Shown piece after piece: positions 1 through 11,382 of a stretch of DNA of 64,000 bases. The DNA lies in assembly GCA_043228905.1 (NCBI GenBank), contig JBHGNT010000005.1:21576001-21640000 (forward strand), written 5' to 3'. Position numbers and translations under genes: made by a program. This DNA is from Azolla caroliniana. Lineage: Eukaryota > Polypodiophyta. The first letter of the stretch is position 1, and every line of letters begins with the position of its first letter. The notes under the pieces were generated by a model. It saw nothing but the letters and a program-made list of their open reading frames with translations, did no database searches and was not told where the DNA came from.

Positions 1-180
1 ACAACCTGCTAACACCTGCCAAATGGGGTCCGGACCTGGTGTTTCGTTCTTTGTTCGCTCCATTGTGTTTGCGGACTCCTGCCGCATACGTTCCGTATTG
101 GTCGCGTTTGCTTTTTCCACCCATGCTTGGGCTTATCGGCGTACCTCGTCTTGCGCAGCCCAATCCGCCGTTTTTGTTTG

Positions 181-1485
181 CTAGTGTGTCGTGACTTGTT
201 GCACCTCCGCCGTAATCATATTGACAGCGGGTCCCTTTCCCTTGCGTGCTGGGCATTGCGTGGCATAATGTCCGGGTTGCTGACAAATAAAACAATGGCT
301 GCTGGATTCTGCCTTCTCGGCTCCAGGTAGTGTGTGCCGCTCTCCGAGTGCTACTTGCTCTTCGCGGTCCGGCTTTGTTTGTCGGAACATACGCAGTGGC
401 TGCTATTAGTCCCGTCGTTGTTCCTGGTGCCGCTCATCCCCCAAGCTTTCTTCGTAACGCCGTTGATCCCTGTATTGTCGTGGCTTACGCCGATAGCCAT
501 TGAAGTCGCCCCGTTTGTTTGTCGGCCGTTGATTCTCGTAGCGCCGACCCCCTTTGGTGTAACTCGGATATCCACGATAATCCTCATCCTCTGGGTCGTC
601 CTCCTCGGAATCATTGTGATTCCGGCGATTCCGGTTGTACCGGTCCTTCCGCGGGTTGCGATCCTTATACCGGGGTAACGCTTGTCGTAAGGAGGACATA
701 GAAAACCGTTCCTTCTCGTCATCCAACTCAGGCTGTAACGCTCATTCAATTACCATATCCGTTGTTTCCCCTTTCATGCTATTGTTGTTGAGCGTCGCCC
801 GGATGGGCCGGCGCAAGGCTCCCAAAAATGTTTCTCGAGCCTCTTCCTTCCGGTTTCCGTTGTAAATTTTGGAAACGTAAGCTGAAGTCCGCTATGGTCT
901 CGATTGGTAGTTGCTTAATTGTATAAAACTGCTCGAGAATCTCGCGTTGTGGGACCCTCTGATGGATGAATTGCAAGAAAGCGGACTACAGGTGATCGAA
1001 GGTTGTTATGGCTGGTAAATCCATGTGTGAATGCCAAAACGCCGCACGCCCATCTAGTGTTAATCCGAACTCCGTCATTTTCGACTGGTGTGCCACCGTG
1101 TCGGAGAGATTCTGCACCATGTGGTTCGCATTCCAGACATTCATGAACATGCGAATATGCGTTGCGGCGTAGGTTTCGTAGTTAAATCGGGGGTAGGCAA
1201 AGGCCATAGTGGGAGCTACGGCGGATCGGGAAAGACCACCGGGTGACTATGGTGAGCGTGGTCCCCGCGTCTCGTTGAGGTATTTCGGGAGCGCAAAATC
1301 CCCTCACGACAGGTAGTATTAAGGTCGCTAAGGCGCGGTCTTTGCCATGCGCGTTCTTCTGCCTGGCGTGTGACGGACCTTGTTATTGGCCGGTCTTGTC
1401 GTGTTGATTCTCTGGGTCGTCTGCGGCTAAACATCCATTCGTTGTTGCTCATCTGTGAGGAAACACAAATCAACAAGCGTGCCAA
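181..1485 (-). pseudogene. gag: Ty3-A gag, broken
   Basis: Gag packages element RNA into virus-like particles. Going down the minus strand, a retrotransposon-gag core appears in pieces: one at 1207-986 with the EFGLTLDGRAAFW motif, and one at 976-779 with FYTIKQLPIETIADFSLRFQ. An Arg/Asp/Tyr-rich basic stretch follows around 726-406, then a CCHC zinc knuckle at 294-253 (CFICQQPGHYATQC, CX2CX4HX4C). The pieces are in different frames and separated by stops, so the gene is dead. The order core, basic linker, knuckle is normal for plant Ty3 gag and matches Ty3-E at 30268-32130. Confidence 0.75.
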
Positions 1486-1488
1486 AAG

Positions 1489-1929
1489 TGTTGCCGTTTA
1501 GGAACACGGTCCACGGTCAGTCCTTCGACCTAGACTTCAAGTAGGTGTGGAACAACGAACAGGTGTATAAGCGTATTGCGTAAGGGTAGAACCCCTGTAA
1601 CCTATCAGCGTATAAGGGAAGACGGATACAACCGAATCCCTATTCACGGTTACACTTACGTACTACAATGCTTAAGTAATTAGGACACCCACTCTGAACT
1701 AGCCGTAGCTATACACAGAAAAATAAGAGAAGATAGTATTCTATTATAAGGCGTTTCTTTACATTCCCCAAAATTACACGCACCTCTATCAGAGGTTTTC
1801 TGCCCTTTATATATGCAGGGTCTAGTTAGCCGTTCACGCTTCCTGCGTGAACCGTTACATGTGTTATGCTCTTATATAATTTCTTACTCCTACGCTTTTG
1901 TCTGTCGGTTACTATTCCGGTGGACAACA
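1489..1929 (-). repeat. LTR of Ty3-A (5' LTR)
   Basis: The block begins TGTTGCCG and ends GGACAACA, giving TGTTG...CAACA terminal inversion over 441 bp. It separates minus-strand gag from plus-strand copia gag. On the minus strand the next internal bases read CTTTTGGCACGCTTG, with a TGG that could start a primer-binding site. The partner LTR is not in the window, so the boundaries rest on the terminal motif and the resumption of copia coding. Confidence 0.6.
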
Positions 1930-2690
1930 AAGATGCACTAGTACTTGTTGGGGCATGGATATTGGAGCTATGTGGAAGGAACTAACGAGGTACCACCGGA
2001 GCCGACACACAAAGACTTCTCGGCATGGGAGCAAGGAGCGACTCGAGTATTGTACTGCCTCACGTCCTGTGTGCACGATCAGCTACTCAGCTACATCAAG
2101 GATGCAAACACACCAAAGGAGGCTTGGGAAAATATACAGAAGTTTTTCGCCGCAAGTACCACAGCCCGTAAGTTGCAGCTCTGGCAAGAGCTAAACAACA
2201 TCTGAGAGAGAGATATGTCGGTTACGGACTACACCACCAAGATTAAGGAGATCTGCGATGCACTCGGATCCATCAACATAACGGTGGAAGAAGAGGAGAT
2301 GGTCTAGATCTGTCTCGGTGGTCTAACACAATGGTATGGGCCAATCCGGATGGCAATTTGCACCCGGGAGAAGCCATTGTCCTTCTTCGCCTTACACTCA
2401 ATTTTGATGGTCAAAGAAAACCACGCGAGTGGGTCGAGGACCACTCAATTGAACAGTCGGATGCTATACACAGAGGCGGATCGGCCCCTTGGGCGTGGAG
2501 GATGAGGTGGGTCGGCACGTAGTGGAGGCGGCCAACAAGAGCAGAACCGACGACACAAACACAGTGTGGATAGCAATTTCGGACCCTCCACGAGCAGGGG
2601 GAGTCAAGCCAGTGCCAGAAACCGGTAAGGAAAGGCCGACACGGAATGTTGGTACTGTGGCAAGAAAGGCCATAGAGAAAGTGAGTGTTG
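1930..2690 (+). pseudogene. gag: Copia A gag (UBN2-type), broken
   Basis: This is capsid/nucleocapsid coding sequence. The frame at 1945-2205 reads LGHGYWSYVEGTNEVPP, then a PKEAWENIQKFFAA motif typical of the copia gag family. A TGA interrupts it and the sequence continues in other frames. A CCHC knuckle, CWYCGKKGHRESEC (CX2CX4HX4C), is readable at 2647-2688. Ty3-A has cut off the first codons. Frameshifts and stops show decay. Confidence 0.75.
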
Positions 2691-2817
2691 GAAGAAGCAT
2701 GTTGATACGGATAAATCCGGATCCAGCAAGACCGAGCAGGGAAACCAGCAAAGCTCACACTACATAGGAGGATCGGAAGGATCCGGAACCGGGAAGACTA
2801 GAAAGGGGTCATCCTTT

Positions 2818-3960
2818 GTGATGAAGCACAAGGCTAAATCGATGAAGAAGACAACTTCCGAACCGGAGGAAGTGTGGTACGTTGATTCTGAAGCATCTAA
2901 CCATATGACGAGCCATGAAGAGTGGTTCTCGTTTTTTGAGAAACTAGAACAAATGGGGATTGTTGAAACCGGAGACAACACCCCTGACTCGATTGTGCAT
3001 GTCGGAGAAGTCCCTTTAACCCATGTCGGACAAAAGGGAAAGCTAAGGAACGTATTACACGTTCCGACTATCACAAAGAACCTGGTATCGGTCGGACAAA
3101 TCGTCGACCAGGGAATGCAGGTGCGGTTTACGCACCTCGAGTGCTTCATCAAAGAAGAAGGCCAAATAATCATCCAAGGGCGCCAAGACGGGAGGATGTT
3201 CATCCTCAACAGCAATGACGTCGGCTCCACTATGTTCGCAAAAGGTCAGAAGATTGAATCGGATATCGATATATGGCACAAGCGAATCAGCCACGTCAAT
3301 TACCATAATCTTCAAGAACTGCAATCGAGACAAGTTGTTTTAGGATTGTCGAAGTTTAGTGGCCGGATGGCCCAAATATGCGAAGCTTGCCAACTTGGGA
3401 AGCAACACCGGCTTCCATTCTCCACCGAACGAAATTAAGCCGTAACAAGCTCGATTTAATCCATTTGGATGTATGGGGACCGGCACACAAAGTTAGTCTT
3501 GGCGGGAGTTAGTATTTCGTCTCCTTCATCGACGACTACAGTCGGCACACGTGGATCTACCTCATCAAGAAGAAAAGCGAAGTCTTCGACTGTTTTCGAA
3601 ACCTTCAAAGCGTAGTCGAAAGGGAAACGAAAAGGAAGATTAAGTGCCTAGGGTTGGATGGCGGAAAAGAATACTTTTCCGGCGAATTCAACATTTATCT
3701 ACAGCAGAACGGAATTTGGACGGAATTCAGCTGCCGATACACACCGGACCAAAACGGTGTGTTCGAGAGAAAGAACAAGTCGATTGTCGACGCGGCAAGG
3801 GCAAATCTAGAGGAGAAGAGCATGTCCAAATTCTACTGGGTTGAGGCGGTCCGGACAACTGTTTACAGCCAAAACGAATTGGTGACAAGGTGTCAAGTCA
3901 GCACACAAGATGTATTTCGGGCGGAAGCCGAATTTGAGGCACCTTCAGATCTTCGGTAAC
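2818..3960 (+). pseudogene. pol: Copia A protease, GAG-pre-integrase and integrase, broken
   Basis: The open stretch 2818-3438 starts in the aspartic protease region at WYVDSEASNHMT. The usual D-S/T-G catalytic triplet reads D-S-E here, a disabling glycine-to-glutamate change. It continues into the GAG-pre-integrase zinc domain (WHKRISHVNYHNL, then CEACQLGKQHRLPF). After a TAA at 3436, integrase remnants follow: FIDDYSRHTWIY near 3525, GLDGGKEYFSGEF near 3651, and PDQNGVFERKNKSIVDAAR near 3747, which carries the third acidic residue. Several stops lie between them. The order matches Ty1/copia (integrase before reverse transcriptase). Confidence 0.8.
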
Positions 3961-4170
3961 ATAGCATATGAGCATGTACCAGATGAGAAGCAGAGGAAGC
4001 TAGATCTGAAGTCGGAGAACTGCATCCTAGTCGGTTACTCGCATGAGTAGAAGAGGTATAAGTGTTATAACCCCCGGACTAAACAAGTCCAAGTAAGCTG
4101 AGATGTCGAGTTTGATAAGTCAACATCATGGTACTCTCTACCGACTCCAACTTCTGACTCCAACCCGATT

Positions 4171-4482
4171 TTGGAAGATGAGGCTAGTGAGCCTGAAGAG
4201 GTCCAGGTAGAAGATGAAGACTTCGGCACACTAGATGAGAGACTGATCTCATTCCGGCTAAGTGGGCCGAATGAGCGGCTGAGCCGGGATGACCAGTTGG
4301 ATGAAGAACCGGCGCGTAGTGGAGACTCTGTCGTGCTCACCCCGCGCAAGGAACCGAGGAGACGGTTCACGCGCAAAGAGAAGGGCAAGAAGAAGATGTT
4401 GGAGTACAATACTGGCAATGAAGGGTCGGATCGGAGTGAATCTGACCTCGGAAAGGGAGAAGGCAGATCTTTAGAAATTTAG
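4171..4482 (+). pseudogene. Copia A integrase-RT linker, acidic/basic
   Basis: This open stretch of about 103 codons is rich in Glu/Asp, then Arg/Lys, and ends at a TAG. It corresponds to the low-complexity linker between integrase and reverse transcriptase in copia polyproteins. No catalytic motif is seen. It is placed by position and frame continuity with 4564, not by recognisable homology. Confidence 0.5.
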
Positions 4483-5114
4483 CCCGAACCGGCCAAGGGC
4501 CTCACACCGGGTAATGACAAGTTATGCCGGTCAACCCACCAGTAGAACCTTGTCAAGAGGTACATGTATAATGAGTACATGGCACATCACTATGCGTACA
4601 TGACTAAGGTGGCGAAAGTGCGTGAGTCAGAGAGCTACGCGGAAGCAACAAAAGACGCAAATTGGCGTGCTGCTATGGAGGAAGAAATGCGAGCACTTGA
4701 TGCCAACGACACATGGGACCTAGTTGACCTACCCCGACAGTGCAAACCGATCGGTTGTAAGTGGGTGTCCAAGGTAAAGTACAACGCCGACGGTTCGGTG
4801 AACCGGTACAAGGCCCGGTTAGTGGCGAAAGGACACGCACAAACCCATGGAATCAACTATGACAAGACCTTCACTCCGGTAGCGAAGATGACGACGGTCC
4901 GTGTGGTCTTGGTTGTTGCGGCGGCAAGGGGGTGGCATCTTCACCAAATGGATGTGAAGAATGCATTTCTTCAAGGAGACCTTGAAGAACGAGTCTATAT
5001 GATCCAACCCCCCGACTTTCAATCGGAATTGAACAAGTCGGCGGTGTGCCGACTTAAGAAGTCACTTTATGGTCTGAAGCAAGCCCCCCGAGCTTGGATG
5101 TGAAGATCACGCAC

Positions 5115-5540
5115 TGTCAGGAATAGTACTAAAACAGAGACGGAATTAGTACTAAGAAGAGTAGTACTATTAGTACTAAGAGGACGGGACTGCGTAATAT
5201 TCCCGAGAGAGAGGAAGTGAGAAGAGGAGAGAGAGAGATATAAGATGATGACAGCAGGTCTTATATTATATGAAAGATAAGTACAAATCGGCTAAGAGGC
5301 TTAAGACTGGTGTTGAACCAATTTGGTTCAACATAATGCCTAGTGCCCTCTTTTATAGTGTTCTCAGGAATAATCCTGAAGCTTCTAGAATGTTCCAGAG
5401 AGATCTGGAATATACATCAATTTTCTATGATAAAACATAAATGAAAATAATATTCTACGTATTATAATTCATAGTCTAATGGTAAGAGCTCGACCCATGT
5501 AGCATAAGGTTATGGGTTCGAGTCTTGCCATATCATGACA
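5115..5540 (-). mobile_element. Solo LTR of the Ty3-C chromovirus family
   Basis: This 426-bp block is the reverse complement of the Ty3-C LTRs (10566-11623 and 16293-16716), including the AGTACT-rich end, the palindrome behind the TATA box and the tRNA-like end. It is flanked by CGCAC on both sides (5110-5114 and 5541-5545), a perfect 5-bp target-site duplication. No internal sequence remains, as expected after LTR-LTR recombination. It interrupts copia A reverse transcriptase just after RAW. Confidence 0.95.
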
Positions 5541-5973
5541 CGCACTGGTTGCGTAAGATGGGGTTTCTGGACTCCAAGTCCAACTCGTCACTGTTCATCT
5601 AGAAAGGTCCGGACGGTCTGGTTTGTATCCTACTGTATGTAGATGATTTAGTCATCACCAGACCCGGACTCAATGAAATCGGCCGAGTGAAGTCCCAACT
5701 GTTGGACGCATTTGAAATGAAGGACCTGGGGGACCTTCATTATTTTCTTGGGATCGAGGTGATCCGGACCCCCGATGGCATATTGCTCTCACAACGCCAT
5801 TATGTGTTGAATATGTTGTACAAGTTCGACATGATGGAATGTTGACTGATCTCTACACCCCTGGATCGGAACCTAAAGCTACGTCTCAACTCCAGACCAG
5901 TTTGCAATGAGCAATGGTTCTGACAAATTGTCAGAAGCCTCATATACTTGACAATCACTCGACCCGACATCAG

Positions 5974-6337
5974 TTACCTGGTCGTAAAGAGCATCCGACC
6001 GTCCAGCACATTCAGTGCGTACATTAAATACTCTGGTATGTTAGTGGCACTAAGCATCAAGGACTGTTATACCAACACAGTATAGTCGAGATGCTAGTCA
6101 GATACACGGATGCCGACTGGGCTGGTGATGCATCGGATCGCCGATGCGTCACCAATTACCTGGTCGTAAAGAGCAACCGATCGTTCAGCACCTTCAGTGC
6201 GTACATCGAATATTCTGGTATGTTAGTGGCACTAAGCATCAAGGATTGTTATACCAACACGGTATAGTCGAGACACTAGTCGGATACACGGATGCCGATT
6301 GGGCTGGTGACGCATCGGATCGCTGATGCACCTCCGG
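5974..6337 (+). repeat. 182-bp tandem duplication in copia A RNase H region
   Basis: The stretch from TTACCTGGTCGTAAAGAGCA to GCATCGGATCGC occurs at 5974-6155 and again at 6156 to about 6337. The two copies differ at scattered bases (for example CATTAAATA against CATCGAATA), so the duplication is not recent. It repeats the TDADWAGDASDR region of RNase H and is absent from the related copia F. Confidence 0.8.
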
Positions 6338-6559
6338 TTACATGTTTTTGCTTGATAGCGCGATTGTTGTGTGGAGCAGCAAAACGCAGCCAACAGTGGC
6401 TCTATCGAGCACTCAGGCAAATGACCGGGGCGCTACCGTTGGCACCTGTGAGGCCATCTGGCTTTGGCGACTACCGCAAGACCTCCAAATCGAGGGGCCG
6501 ACCCCGATCCTGATCTAGTGCGACAACATGAGCTTCATACAGCTCGCCAAGAACCCCGT

Positions 6560-8267
6560 TGTCGTGTGGTTTTTCACACACGATATGAAAACTAGTAAAA
6601 TAATTATTTACGATTAGCTTAATATATTGATATGGAAAGATAGATGTGTTCAAGAGGTTCATAGCGTATTTTACTACGTATAAAACGGATAAACAAGTAT
6701 CAAGTTATGTGAGTGTGAAGTTTACAGAAAAGAAAAGAAAAGAAAAAACAAAATTGTGAGATGTCCCACATAGATAGGACAACATTTGAACCCAAAATAT
6801 ATAAGGGAAACCAAAACATATTCATTCTATCAATGTGTGGAGCACAAAATGTTCAAGGTGACTTGGGCTACACTGTGTGGTGTGCACGCTTCGGGCATAC
6901 GTGTGTATGCACGACTGTGTTAACGCTTCAGGCATACGTGCGTGTGCATGGTTGCGTGGACGTTTTCGGATGTATGCGCGCATGGACACGCTTCGGGCAT
7001 ACGTGCGTGTGCATGGCCACGTGGACGTCTTTGGATGTACGCGCGTGTGCAAGTTCCGGGCGTACGCGTGGACGTTTCAGACAAACGCATGTGCGCGCAC
7101 GCGCGGGGCGCCTGCGTACACTACGGCAAGGTGACTTGGGCTACACTGTGTGGTGTGCACACTTCGGGCATACGTGTGTATGCACGACTGTGTTAACGCT
7201 TCAGGCATACGTGCGTGTGCATGGTTGCGTGGACGTTTTCGGATGTACGCGCGCATGGACACGCTTCGGGCATACGCGTGTATGCACAACTGTGTTAACA
7301 CTTCGGGCAAACGTGCGTGTGCATGGCCACGTGGACGTTTTCGGATGTACGCGCACATGGACGTCTTTGGATGTACGCGCGTGTGCAAGTTCCGGGCGTA
7401 CGCGTGGACGTTTCAGACAAACGCGTGTGCGCGCACGCGCGGGGCGCATGCGTACACTACGGCGCGGTCGGGATGCGCCCATGCGTGGATGCGTAGACTA
7501 CGACGCGGTCGAGACTTTTGCACGCGAATGCGTACACGGTACGGGTTGGACGCGCGCGCACGTGGATGCGTACACTATGCGGTCGAGACTTTTGCGCGCG
7601 GATGCGTCTACGGTTTGGTTGCGACGCACGTACAGATTGCGCATGGGCTAAACTTTATGGATGATTGTGTGATTTGGCCAAATTATACGGACAATCGCAT
7701 GCAACCAAAAGCCAAGGCCATGCAACTAAAAGTAAAAGGCATGCATCTAAAAATGGAAGCATGCAACTAAAAGCAGAGGCCATGCAATTAAAAATAGAGG
7801 CCATCCAACTAAAAGTGGGCATGCAAAGTAACATTGGGGAGGGGGATCAACAGAGAGCTCGATATATGTCCCATTTTTTTCCCTCTAGTTTTTTTTCCTT
7901 CCTTCTTCTTCTCTCTCGGTTTCGAGAAACAAATTATCTCACATATTGATATCAAACTCCTAGCTTTGTTTACTGGGGCTTTCTTGTCAAAAATTATCTC
8001 TCGTATTCATATCGGACCACTCCTTGCATGGTTGGTGGCTCCTTTCTTTGAAAAATTAATCTCTCATTTCCATACCCAACCCATTGTAACACGATTCTGA
8101 AATTATAAAGAATCAATTTTCTTTTGCAATAAACTAATGATTTGTCTCTCCCACTTGTCTTATGCTTAAAACTTACTTGTGTTGTACGTGTTGCACTAAA
8201 TCCTTCTAGTCCAGAACCCTGGCGGTTCCGTCTCACGATCCGCACATAGAGACGGATTTTCACGACA
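6560..8267 (+). repeat. Ty3-B 5' LTR
   Basis: The LTR is 1708 bp and runs TGTCGTGTGG to TTTTCACGACA. It is 536 bp longer than the 3' LTR because a GC-rich tandem repeat (6854-7465) is expanded. Outside that block the two LTRs align closely, for example in the AAAAGCCAAGGCCATGCAAC repeats and the terminal 200 bp. A candidate primer-binding site TGGTGAACCCGAT starts at 8276, 8 bp inside. Confidence 0.9.
6854..7465 (+). repeat. GC-rich minisatellite inside Ty3-B 5' LTR
   Basis: A 273-bp unit beginning CAAGGTGACTTGGGCTACAC at 6854 is repeated from 7127, the second copy carrying about 60 extra bases. Each unit contains shorter repeats of the form GGGCATACGTGCGTGTGCATGG and GTGGACGTTTTCGGATGTACGC. 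The block is full of alternating purine-pyrimidine runs and CpG, unlike the AT-rich flanks. Long open frames through it are a by-product of repetition. Confidence 0.85.
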
Positions 8268-8288
8268 TAATAAAGTGGTGAACCCGAT

Positions 8289-9674
8289 ATGAAAGAGGCG
8301 GTAGGGAGGACAACAATGGCTTCAACAAGCGGAACTCAAGGAGAGGAATTAATGAAAGGCATGGTGTCCGTTGTGGAATACATGCTGAAGGTTAGAGACC
8401 GAGAAGCTTTAATCGACAAAGCTGTTGATCGTACGGTCGAGATAGCTGGACAATTTGGTGGCAAGAACATCACAAATTTTCTTGCTACCTATCGGAACAA
8501 GATGCAACAAAGGGATGTCAATGATCTCAAACAAATTTCTAGCTTCAAACGTGTGGTGGAACCAGGGATCCGCGAGCACGTCATGGAGATCCAAAATGAG
8601 CACACAACTTGGGTGGAGTTCAAAAAGGCACTTCTCACTAAATACATGCTTGAAGATGCATCACGGATGACTCGACATACACTAATGAAGTGGATCGAGA
8701 AGAAAGGGAAGAATATATGTGCTTCTGGAGTATATGCCGAATTGGACCAAAAGTACAACCGACTTCCAAGTGTTGATCAACGAGTTCTCGATGGAGATAA
8801 AGTCCTACTATTCCTAAAGGCAGTGGATTCGAAAGATCAGCGTGAATTGGGTAACTTTTTGGAGGATGAAACACAACCAAATGGCTTGGTAGCGGACTGG
8901 GCGGTGGTGAAGAAGGCTTGTAGTCGTCTTGATAAGCTTTGACAATGGCAAGAGGAAACTGATATGGAGAATCCACAATCGTGGAGGAGGAAGGCACCTG
9001 TGATGATCGAGTCTAACAAGTCGATTAGCAATTTCGGCAAGAAAGCGATGGAGGAATCTATAATCGAAGAGCTCTCCAAGAAGTTTGAAGCGGTATCGTT
9101 GGCCAACTTAGGTCGACGCGGGCCCAAGGGAAAAGAACTGTATAGATGTGTGTGGTGCGACAGCTTCGAGCACTTGCGAAAGGAGTGCACTGACTTGCAA
9201 GATGAGATTCGCAAGAATGTCGTCTATTTGGACGGCAACATGATTCACTTGAACGAGACCCGAAAGCCACTACGAGTGAACTTCGGAAGATGTGGGCTGA
9301 AAAAGATCGTGGAAGAGGAAGATGCAAGGCATGTCGAAGCCATGCACTATGCCGCATCGGCGGGAATACGAGTCGAAAGAGAGAATCTAAAGATGATCAA
9401 GCCGGGAGTTGGGTTTTGGCCAATGGTATTCGAGTGTGAAAAGAAAGGAAAAATCAAATTGGAGGATCTCAAACATGCTAATCAGAATGTGCGAAGAGTA
9501 ACCGGATGGTCGGATCCAGTCGACGATAACACAAGCTTTGCGGAGGTTGTGTGCGACAACTATGAGGCTCTTGTTGAAGAGAAGAGGAAAAGAACCGGTG
9601 AAGAAGGTGGCACATCAAAGCGTCATAATACGAGGAATGCAAGGAAAGAAGGACAGGCCCAACCTACGCCATGA
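8289..9674 (+). pseudogene. gag: Ty3-B gag
   Basis: This is a structural nucleocapsid gene starting about 20 bp after the 5' LTR and just behind the candidate primer-binding site. The frame runs 8289-9674 with one internal TGA (8940-8942). It contains a capsid-like helical region (ITNFLATYRNKMQQRDV, then RMTRHTLMKWIEKKGKNI). Near 9147 is a zinc-knuckle-like CVWCDSFEHLRKEC followed by TDLQDEIRKNVVYLDGNMIH. It ends at a TGA at 9672-9674 with the same frame continuing into the protease at 9696. A single gag-pol frame with two nonsense changes is the simplest reading. Confidence 0.75.
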
Positions 9675-9695
9675 AAAGAGATAGGAAAAACAAGC

Positions 9696-10466
9696 ATGAG
9701 GCCATGTGGATCGAGCCAACCTTCTCGGATGGAAGTCGATGAATCTATGAAGAAAGGGAAGGAACGAGTGGCTCCGACTTACAAGCTAAGATCGGACATA
9801 GAACAAACAACCAACTTGCGGAAGGTCCTTGAGGAGAAGGTTTTAGACAGTCATGTCGACCTTACTTTGAGAGAGCTACTTGGGATCGCTAAGAAGGAGT
9901 TCCACGATACTATCGTGGACTTGATTAAGCGGAAGCGGCAACAATCGGATGAAGAAGAGGTGAAAAAAAGTGCCATAACCATGGCAAGATCGGAAGAGGA
10001 GGAGGAAGAAGAAGTGATGGCGGACAGCCATTACTCTCGGCCTCATTGGGCAAGAGCGACAACGGAGACACCGGTGAAGATCGGAGAGAAGAAGGAGACC
10101 GTGGTAGCCTTGTTTGACCATGGTTCGGAGATCAACCTCATGTCGACCGAATTCTACAAGAAAGGAAGATGGCCAATCAACACAAACCACAGATGGAAGA
10201 TACGAGCGGCAACGAAGGCCATAGAAGACTTGTATGGAGCTTGCCCCAATGTTAAAGTCACAATCGGAGATGTGGAGATGGATCAACACTTCTTCGTGCA
10301 AGACTCCGCTTCTCATCCCGACATCCTAGGACAACCATATATCACATCGTCCTGGATGGAGACTAAGGTGTTTGATAATGGAACGGCCTTCACACGAGTC
10401 AAGAGCCTTGACAATCAAAGATCTGTTCAATTCCTTACGGTGCGGGCTAATCACGAAAGGAACTGA
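9696..10466 (+). pseudogene. pol: Ty3-B retropepsin-like protease region
   Basis: This is the aspartic protease that processes the polyprotein, in the same frame as gag. Around 10109-10140 is VVALFDHGSEINLMS, where the usual D-S/T-G is D-H-G. The downstream HPDILGQPYITSSW stretch matches the second conserved block of retropepsins. The upstream half is charged (EEEEEEEV) and probably a linker. The frame ends at a TGA at 10464. Ty3-C lies 100 bp downstream and separates it from the reverse transcriptase at 17014. Confidence 0.7.
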
Positions 10467-10649
10467 GATAGCCTTGGAGGCGAATCCTCGGATTTTTAGA
10501 GCGGACTATTAAAGCGTGGGGCACAAATAGTCCGAGCAATCATAAGTCCCCACAAGGAAGCAAAATGTCATGATATGGCAAGACTCGAACCCATGACCTT
10601 ATGCTACATGGGTCGAGCTCTTACCATTAGACTATGAATTGTAATACGT

Positions 10650-11279
10650 TGTCGAGGTTTTCCTCGCGGATGCGTGGAATGAGGCGGGACCTCAGGGGTC
10701 CTGTACCGAAGAGCAAGAGAGAAAGGACAAGAGACACACTACGTGCGAGCGTAGATTCACAGGGACACGGCCCTTCGACACAAAGACGCGAGTGGGACAA
10801 CGACACAGAGAGACACGAATGTATGTATGTATTAACAAAGACAACAACAAGAACACGGAAGCAACAAAAACACGAAGTCGGTTACAACCGAACAGGCCGG
10901 CGAACATATGCCGATACCTGTTCGTAAACGCACAGAAAGACAGGAACAGGTTGGAGGTGCTGCCGGAAGTACTCGAGCATTCCTCAGAGCAACGCGAGCC
11001 TCCCGAAACCTGCACAGAAGGAAGCTATGGAGTTTGCGAACCAGAGAGAGAGAGAGAAGCCTTCGCACGCAAACCGACAACACTTCGTCCTCGACTCTCC
11101 GCGATCCCCTCACCCTTCTCGTCTCCCTCCTTTTTATAGGCAAGGAAGGAGCCGTTTCCCCTTTACTTCCTACCCACTAAATCTACCCGCCTAGGATCTT
11201 CTATGGACAACATTCGAGAAGAGCCGGTTCCTACGCTCCTGTGCACCGATTCCGCTTGTGGACGGTTTTCTTCACGACA
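10650..11279. mobile_element. Solo LTR nested in Ty3-C 5' LTR
   Basis: This 630-bp insert runs TGTCGAGGTTTTCC to TTCTTCACGACA and is flanked by ACGT on both sides (10646-10649 and 11280-11283). Removing it and one ACGT restores the LTR seen at 16293-16716. The TGTCG...CGACA ends and the 4-bp duplication match Ty3-B and the solo LTR at 35386-36205, so it is probably from a related family. A TTTTTATAGG near 11131 could be a plus-strand TATA box. No coding sequence is supported. Confidence 0.88.
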
Positions 11280-11382
11280 ACGTAGGATATTATTTTCATT
11301 TATGCTTTATCATAGAAAATTGATGTATATTCCAGATCTCTCTGGAACATTCTAGAAGCTTCAGGATTATTCCTGAGAACAC

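Larger units (their letters stand above)
1..1929 (-). mobile_element. Ty3-A: Ty3/gypsy retrotransposon, partial, minus strand
   Basis: The visible part is one LTR (1489-1929) followed on the minus strand by a decayed gag that runs off the left edge of the window. The element sits inside the gag of copia A: the copia frame resumes directly after 1929. The other LTR and pol lie outside the window, so the 5-bp flank AAGAT at 1930-1934 cannot be tested as a target-site duplication. The gag resembles that of Ty3-E (23145-32576), so both probably belong to one broad lineage, although their LTR sequences differ. Confidence 0.75.
4564..6559 (+). pseudogene. pol: Copia A reverse transcriptase and RNase H, interrupted
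   Basis: Reverse transcriptase (RVT_2 type) begins near 4630 ([15 protein letters not shown]) and includes [20 protein letters not shown], the [12 protein letters not shown] catalytic motif and [14 protein letters not shown] solo LTR at 5115-5540 then splits it. Beyond that the frame resumes with MGFLDSKSNSSLFI and the YVDDLVIT active site near 5640, then LGDLHYFLGIEV. RNase H remnants (TDADWAGDASDR) occur twice because of a 182-bp duplication. Ty3-B cuts the domain at 6559; the rest resumes at 22171. Nonsense codons outside the insertions also occur. Confidence 0.85.

Noticed and set aside
5463-5530. A functional tRNA gene in the solo LTR
   Set aside because: A and B boxes are present but acceptor and anticodon stems do not pair convincingly, and the same sequence recurs at the same place in each LTR of the family.
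6761-7770. Long overlapping open frames (up to 296 codons) through the GC-rich LTR repeat
   Set aside because: They are created by tandem repetition of a stop-poor GC-rich unit, exist in several frames on both strands, and the 3' LTR does not keep them.
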